Positions 59,201 to 64,000 of a stretch of DNA of 64,000 nucleotides are shown piece after piece. A program made the translations under genes and the position numbers. Every line of letters starts with the position of its first letter. The stretch's first letter is position 1. Origin of the DNA: Maylandia zebra (taxonomy: Eukaryota; Chordata; Actinopteri; Cichliformes; Cichlidae); contig NC_135167.1 in NCBI RefSeq assembly GCF_041146795.1, positions 7,584,954 to 7,648,953 of the forward strand, given 5' to 3'. The notes beneath the pieces were generated by a model. That model worked only from the letters and a program-made list of their open reading frames with translations. It did not search any database and was not told where the DNA came from.

Positions 59201-62200
59201 GGAAAGAATCTGCCATTATACCCTTGATTGGAGTACTTTTTTGTACATTAACAATTTAAGTTGTGATCCTCTAGTGATAGCTATGTAGCTATTGATTATA
59301 TGTCGATGCACATGGAAGTAGATTTGTATATGTAAGTAACAGTCAAATCAAATCAAATACGACTATAGTAGTCATCTTCAGGTCCAGTAATTGAACCCAT
59401 ATTTCTGAAAGTGAAGTTCCTAATGAAGTTGTCCTAACAACACACTGGGTCAGTAACTTGATTAGCGGAGCTTGAAGAATACAACACACTGGGTTACTGT
59501 AGTTTAGTTCTGTTGTAAATTACACTGCACCTTGCTGTATGTGATGGAGTCAAACAGTGCATTTATGTCCTCTGGTCTCATGACGTCCGCCTCTTTGGAT
59601 GAGAGGGGATGGGAAGAGGCCAAAGCGTCCACAGCCATCACACCAATGATCTCGTTCAAAACTATTAAATCGCTCTGGAAAAGACATGGAGAAATATTTG
59701 TACTGTGTTCCAACCAGACGCATTATTCAATTTTAAATTGACCTCTGCGTAAAACTACAACAACAACAACAAAAAACTCACCATATTCCAGTCTGGCTCT
59801 GTGTAGTTGGCTCCAAGATAAGAAACGTAGGTGGCAAATCCCTCATTAAGCCACAAGTCATTCCACCACCTCGTGGTCACTAAGTTTCCAAACCACTGTG
59901 AGGACAAAGCTTCATGTCACTGTATTGGTTTGTAAACATATTTTAGTCTTACCATATTTACAGTTAAGGTTTGTTAGGTACCATATGAGCCAGCTCGTGG
60001 GAGATGACTGTTGCCACCCACTCTTTATCTCCGTTAGATGACACTGCAGGATTGTATAAGAGCGCAGTCTCTCTGTAGGTGATCAGACCCCAGTTCTCCA
60101 TGGCTCCAGCACTGAAGTCAGGCAGAGCGATCTGGTCTGAAATTTATCAAAGATGTCATTTTTGGATTATATATGGTCCTTTTTGTTGTTGTTTTTCTAG
60201 GTATTTGTTGTTCTCACCTGACTTTTTAAGGGGGTAGGGAATTTTGTAGTACTTCTCAAAGAAAGACAGTATGGGTCCAGTCTTCTCCAGAGCATATGCA
60301 CCCTGGCCCTCATCTATAGCCTTCCTGCGAGCCCAGATCCTGATCTGAAAAAGGGAAAACAGCTGTATTAACCAGACAGAAGGAAATGCATGTGGACCTG
60401 AGAGCTGAAGTGAGCTCTGAGTCCAGCAGAGGGCAGCAAACAATCACTGTGACCAGCAGAGAGGGCAAACAGCCGCTCTCGTGATGTAAAAAAAAAATCC
60501 ATTACATTAAAGGCCAGGTTTAGGTGAAAATAACTGAGTATTGCTGTGATTATTTTCAGTTTAATACATTTCTTCCAAGAACTAATGCAGCAATTATTCT
60601 CTCTGAAAATAGCACCTATTATCTCTGATAGTTTACTTCAACATCCATGATTTATCCATTTCAGCCTATGCACCAGAATCCAGAGCAGAAATGAGCATTG
60701 CATATATTTTAAAATCTTTTAGATGAGGCCTCACTGCTCTAATTTTAATTCAAACTATCATGAGCACAGATCAACTTGAATTATCGGGCCTAACATAGAC
60801 CAGAGTAGTTTATTTATTTATTTTAATCTATTTAAAAGGAACCAAAAATATTAAATAATATGTTGCCATTAGTTTCTGTGATTCTAACTGAAAGCTTTAG
60901 TAAATACTCACCAAAACCTCTGCACCTAGATCTGACTGAATGAATCCAAAGTCACACACAACAAAAGCCAGCAGGTAGGTTGACATAATCTCTGTGGGTC
61001 CAAAGCTTGTCTGGATTAAATTCAAACCATCCGGAGTGGTGATGTTTATAGGTTCTGTTTTGGGGTCAGAGACAGCTCCGTATTAATGATAAATGAGGAA
61101 AACAGAGGAAAATAGACAAAATGTAATTGAGATTAATTTAAAGTCGTCACACGGGGGCAGTTGATACGTTAAATGTTGCTCTGAACACTAAACAAGAATA
61201 GAACTTGCCATAGTTCATGGAGTTAGACAGAGCCACAGTCCCGTGAGGGTGAATGAGAGTCATGTGGAAGACGGCTTTCATAGCTGGTTCATCGAAGCAG
61301 GGGAAGGCTTTCCTCGCGTCCGTCGGCTGCATTTGAGTCGTGGCCAAAATTCTGATAATGGAAGAAGAGAGAACGTAATAATTACATCCACATAATCGAG
61401 TCAGGTGTTGAATTCTTTTTGACGTACTTGATTTTCTTTAAATGGAAAGTTTAAAACAAACTTGACCGTGACTTTCATTAAATCCTTATCAAGATGAGTG
61501 TTTTGTATTTTAAATCCTACACATATCAGCTTTAATTACAGAGGTCCAAAAGCAAAACTTGGTTTTGTATTGAATTCTTATTTGACTTCATTTCATAATA
61601 TTAGTGGTTTTGTTAAAACTACATTGGTTGATGTCCATGAATCATAGCCTGGCTGTGAAGGTGCTTGCATTTAGGCTCCAAGTGATCATATACAATACAT
61701 ACGGTTTTGTTTTTTGTTTTTTTTTGTTTTTCACTTTAATAAATATATATTTAAATTACCATAAAGTGATTGTGATTACACAATTAAATCTTTACATTTT
61801 TAAAATGATTAAAAATGAAAACATACAGTGGTTTGATTTAAAGTAAAGTTATTCTAAATTTATTAATTCATGCATTTACTTTTAAACTAGTGCACATCTG
61901 ATATTTCATTAATGGTGGGAGAACAGTTAAAATTAAGGAGTGGCTATTAGGTAATACTTAGATGCAACAGTCTTAAATTTGGGAATGAGGCAACTTGTTA
62001 GACATTACAAATTAATTTGTGAGCTTTTAGCTGTTTCCCCATGTTTACAATCTTAGTTTAACATTCTGTCATTTAAATTTTAGAAAGAGCAGAGGACTTG
62101 TCCAACTTGCAACACTTTGCTCATTTGAATCATGTCATGAACTTAAGCTTAATAAAAAAAGAAGTTCATACTTTCGCACGCCGTCTTCATAATATTCACT

Positions 62201-62779
62201 CCTGTAGAATCCTCCCAGGTCATCAGCCAGCTCTCCGACAAACTCTGTGAAGAGCTCATAAGTGCTGCCGGCCTGCATAGGGCTGCTAAGCTGGATCACC
62301 AGATACTGAGTAGGAACCTCCAGCCAACTCTTTTTCAGCTGGGGTGCAGAGGCTCCATCCATAGCTTTCAGCTGTGCGTGGTATCCGTCAAACATTGTGA
62401 AGTTCAGCTTGTTGGAGTGGATGAGAATGAGGTCAGTCTCGTTCACGCATGTGAACAGCACCGTGGAGTATCCGCTGAAGATGTAGAGGCCATCAGGGTT
62501 GGGAGTCAGCCGGGGCCACAGGGTCACATTGTATGAGATAGGAGACAATGAATCTGGAAGTCTGTAGTGCTGCCAGGGCTCTTTTGGGGTGGAGGGTGTG
62601 GTGGTCTGGGTGCCAGGTCCAGCAGTCGTTCCAGTCGTTGCAGTCGCCGGAGTCTCTTGATTCTTTGATTTCTCCTGAGCATAAACAACTGAGAGGGCTA
62701 TGATGGTGGCCACAGCACTGATGGCTACAACCACGCAGACCACTGCCACCACTTTGCTGATGAAGAAGCCTTTACCCAT
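53258..62779 (-). CDS. anpep: Aminopeptidase N (membrane alanyl aminopeptidase), 20 coding exons
   Basis: Exons (minus): 62779-62172, 61351-61209, 61075-60912, 60344-60218, 60136-59982, 59895-59782, 59674-59531, 59129-59064, 58944-58879, 57488-57316, 57187-57111, 57025-56892, 56811-56756, 56664-56517, 56325-56234, 54995-54885, 54660-54493, 54281-54141, 53618-53537, 53416-53258. All phases agree, giving 975 residues (human 967). M1 zinc ectopeptidase that removes N-terminal residues from peptides. Short cytoplasmic tail, signal-anchor helix about 10-33, Ser/Thr-rich stalk about 38-66, then the ectodomain. GAMEN at 358-362, HELAH at 394-398 with the third zinc ligand E417 (WLNEGFA), and catalytic Y483 in ITYSKG, all at human spacing. 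Oddities: M399 replaces the usual glutamine in HELAHQWFGN, and intron 2 has a GC donor. Teleosts may have two anpep copies; which one this is stays open. Confidence 0.93.
53911..54097 (+). mobile_element. tRNA-derived SINE in anpep intron 18
   Basis: The head carries an A box, TAGCTCAGTAGG (53918), and a degenerate B-box region (GGGTCAAATCT, about 53961), so it derives from a tRNA. The body holds 'ggctaccctgaggtacccctgagcaaggtacc' and 'actgcttcactgagtgaatgggttaaatgcag' blocks that are typical of a widespread percomorph SINE. It is antisense to anpep and does not touch exons 18 or 19. It is not a functional tRNA gene. Confidence 0.8.
54311..54347 (+). mobile_element. Degenerate LINE tail with ATTCTG repeats
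   Basis: 'Ttaataaaatattctgactc' is followed by two more TGATTC-type units. It is a decayed copy of the tail at 44064-44115 and lies in anpep intron 17. Confidence 0.55.
55469..55723 (+). mobile_element. Retroposon 3' end in anpep intron 15
   Basis: Blocks in order are 'ctcttgctctcttccacagc', 'ctgtcttccttccctcaccc', 'ggtttcttccttcccacag', 'gggtctaccttacaatataa', 'agtgccttgaggagac', and 'aataaaactgaatcgaattg' ending in GAACTGAA. This order is characteristic of an abundant teleost LINE 3' end with a (TTGAA)n-type tail. The copy has internal deletions. Confidence 0.8.
57730..58528. other. Anpep intron 9 sequence with no identified content
   Basis: The 1.4-kb intron between exons 9 and 10 includes a 133-codon plus-strand frame (57739-58140) without any recognisable domain. 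I regard it as chance. No repeat family was recognised here. Confidence 0.45.
58529..58588 (+). mobile_element. Short retroposon remnant in anpep intron 9
   Basis: 'Gggttagaaccgaggaccc' and 'ccacagtgctaacactgagcc' match the extreme 3' portion of the dispersed element seen at 7184 and 39109. Confidence 0.5.
60423..60436 (+). promoter_or_regulatory. Candidate CTCF binding motif in anpep intron 3
   Basis: CCAGCAGAGGGCAG matches CCASYAGRKGGCRS exactly on the plus strand. It points away from the minus-strand motif at 46642. A similar but interrupted CCAGCAGAGAGGGC follows at 60453. Confidence 0.5.
61208..61209 (-). other. anpep: Non-canonical GC splice donor, anpep intron 2
   Basis: The exon 2 end reads AACTATG|GCAAGTTC on the minus strand. 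A GC donor here, followed by the consensus AAGT, is the only choice that keeps phase with exon 3 (acceptor at 61076, after a long pyrimidine tract). The nearest GT, four bases later, shifts the frame. GC-AG introns are a known minority class spliced by the major spliceosome. Confidence 0.8.
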
Positions 62780-62828
62780 GTCTTCACCAGAGAAGAAGAG
62801 AAAGACAGAAATTAGGGAATGATTGTAA

Positions 62829-62868
62829 TTTATATCCTACCTTGCTGGATTCAAAGTTAATGATTCAT
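62829..62868 (-). promoter_or_regulatory. anpep: anpep promoter: TATA box and HNF1-like site
   Basis: On the minus strand, GATATAAATT places TATAAA at 62834-62829, about 50 bp before the ATG, so the leader would be only about 20-25 nucleotides. Just upstream of it, 62856-62868 reads GTTAATGATTCAT (plus strand), which matches the HNF1 consensus GTTAATNATTAAC at 10 of 12 defined positions. The mammalian ANPEP epithelial promoter is known to depend on HNF1. The start codon context is AGACATGGG. Confidence 0.55.
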
Positions 62869-62869
62869 T

Positions 62870-64000
62870 TCCTGGGCGGAGAAAATGTCCTGAAGTCAGA
62901 AATGTTGAGTTGTAAAAAGTTCCAGCGATAAGAGTAAGCTCTACTAATCTTTAAACTTTTTATCTGCATAAAGGCTCTGAACAAAGGCCCTCTGTAGAAA
63001 CTGGCCTGTTTCGTCTCTGTGTGTTGTAAACTATGTGGTGGGAGATCTGCGGCAGAGCCTCCTATGTGTCTGTCTGCATATGCGTCTGTGCATAATTTTC
63101 AAACGTCAAGTCAAGAAGCCAAAATTACATAATGAAATAGGCTAAGTATGGGTTTACACAAGGCCATAAACTTTTATTTTTTCCCAAGATGCTGTGAAAA
63201 ATCTAAATTTACTCCAGCTAAGTGACTGGAGATGTTAAAAAAGAGAGAAATTGTAGGGTTAGAAATGAAAACACATGCCTTTTAGATTAGTTCAACAGTA
63301 TATTGTTGAATTTCTGGATTTAGGTCAACAAGGAGAAGGAGAAAAGCAAAAATGAGTGTCACTTAAACAGAAAGCATAGGTATACTGTTGGCAACGTCAC
63401 TTCAGCGTAAGTGAGTCATGTATCTTTAAAAGTTTACTGTAATAATGAGATGTGGTTTATGAGTCAGTCAGTGCTGAGAAGCAGCTCAGCACCACCGTAG
63501 TTACTACATCACCCACGCCACACCCAGGATGCATTCATTCAGGTTGTTTTGCCACCAGCACAGGGTGATGCATTGCAAAGCAAAATAGTACTGTGATCAC
63601 ATTACATTTCTCTGTAATACATTAGCTATTATGATATCATATTACATCTACAAAAATCTTAGTAGTCACATCTGAGCTGCTTCAGATCCATGTGACTAAT
63701 GTGTCACATGGGTCTGTTTCTAATGGCCTAACAACGCAGGAGTCAGAATAAAGGCTTACAGAAACGGTATTGGGGTAGCTGGTCCCCATCTGAAAATATT
63801 CACTATTCATTGAGGCACAACTTTATTTTTATTCCATGTTATTTGGCGGCTGTAGAGCAGGCATATGCCACACAGTTCTTTTCATAACTGCTGCATATTA
63901 TACAGCATTTGTGTTTATTCCACAACGGTTTTGTAATGTTTTCCCGTATGTCCTCAAAAAGGCAAAACTCTGCATTCAAGGCTCCAGTAGCACTGCATGA
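62870..64000. other. Upstream region of anpep
   Basis: No gene or recognised repeat. It ends at the window edge without a further coding exon on either strand. Confidence 0.6.

Noticed and set aside
61200..61209. Canonical GT donor four bases downstream for anpep exon 2
   Set aside because: Using it shifts the reading frame into exon 3. Only the GC donor keeps the conserved protein in phase.
63480..63500. Possible REST/RE1 site (CTCAGCACCACCG)
   Set aside because: Only the left half matches the RE1 consensus. The right half does not, and anpep is not a neuronal REST target.

Overview
The window is genomic DNA from a bony fish, most likely a percomorph teleost and plausibly a cichlid. It has multi-exon genes with GT-AG introns, vertebrate polyadenylation signals, many microsatellites, and retroposon tails and a tRNA-derived SINE of kinds I recognise from percomorph genomes. 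There are no operons, plasmid or phage functions, or CRISPR arrays. All species and repeat-family names rest on recognition by eye, not on a search.

Four protein-coding genes could be reconstructed exon by exon with consistent splice phases. (1) sv2b, a synaptic vesicle glycoprotein 2B-like transporter, plus strand, 12 coding exons from 25017 to 37587, 693 residues. (2, 3) Two tandem Mesp-family bHLH genes on the plus strand, at 45244-46149 (268 residues) and 51360-52252 (250 residues), each with two coding exons. (4) anpep, membrane alanyl aminopeptidase (aminopeptidase N), minus strand, 20 coding exons from 62779 down to 53258, 975 residues. The second mesp gene and anpep are convergent and their polyadenylation signals lie about 0.7 kb apart. 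Human MESP1, MESP2, ANPEP and SV2B are all on 15q26, so this is a compact form of a conserved neighbourhood.

Layout: 1-24779 is non-coding, with a GATA microsatellite, several retroposon fragments, a probable solo LTR (19059-19720), a strong G-quadruplex motif (21668) and a perfect hairpin (21934). 24780-38790 is sv2b. 38790-45120 is the mesp upstream region with a 93-bp CA repeat and several T-box motifs. 45120-52445 holds the two mesp genes, separated by AT and ATTAT microsatellites. 53085-62810 is anpep, whose introns carry a SINE and LINE-like tails. 62835-64000 is anpep upstream sequence.

The genes do not form one pathway. Sv2b acts in synaptic vesicles, Mesp proteins act in presomitic and early cardiac mesoderm, and Anpep is a cell-surface peptidase. 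The most interesting signal is regulatory. Exact 8-bp T-box sites are concentrated around the two mesp genes. One 12-bp inverted pair encloses an RBPJ core, which fits the known control of Mesp genes by Tbx6 and Notch. In anpep, the conserved glutamine after the HELAH zinc motif is a methionine, and intron 2 has a GC donor. I found no evidence for an entirely new kind of system.
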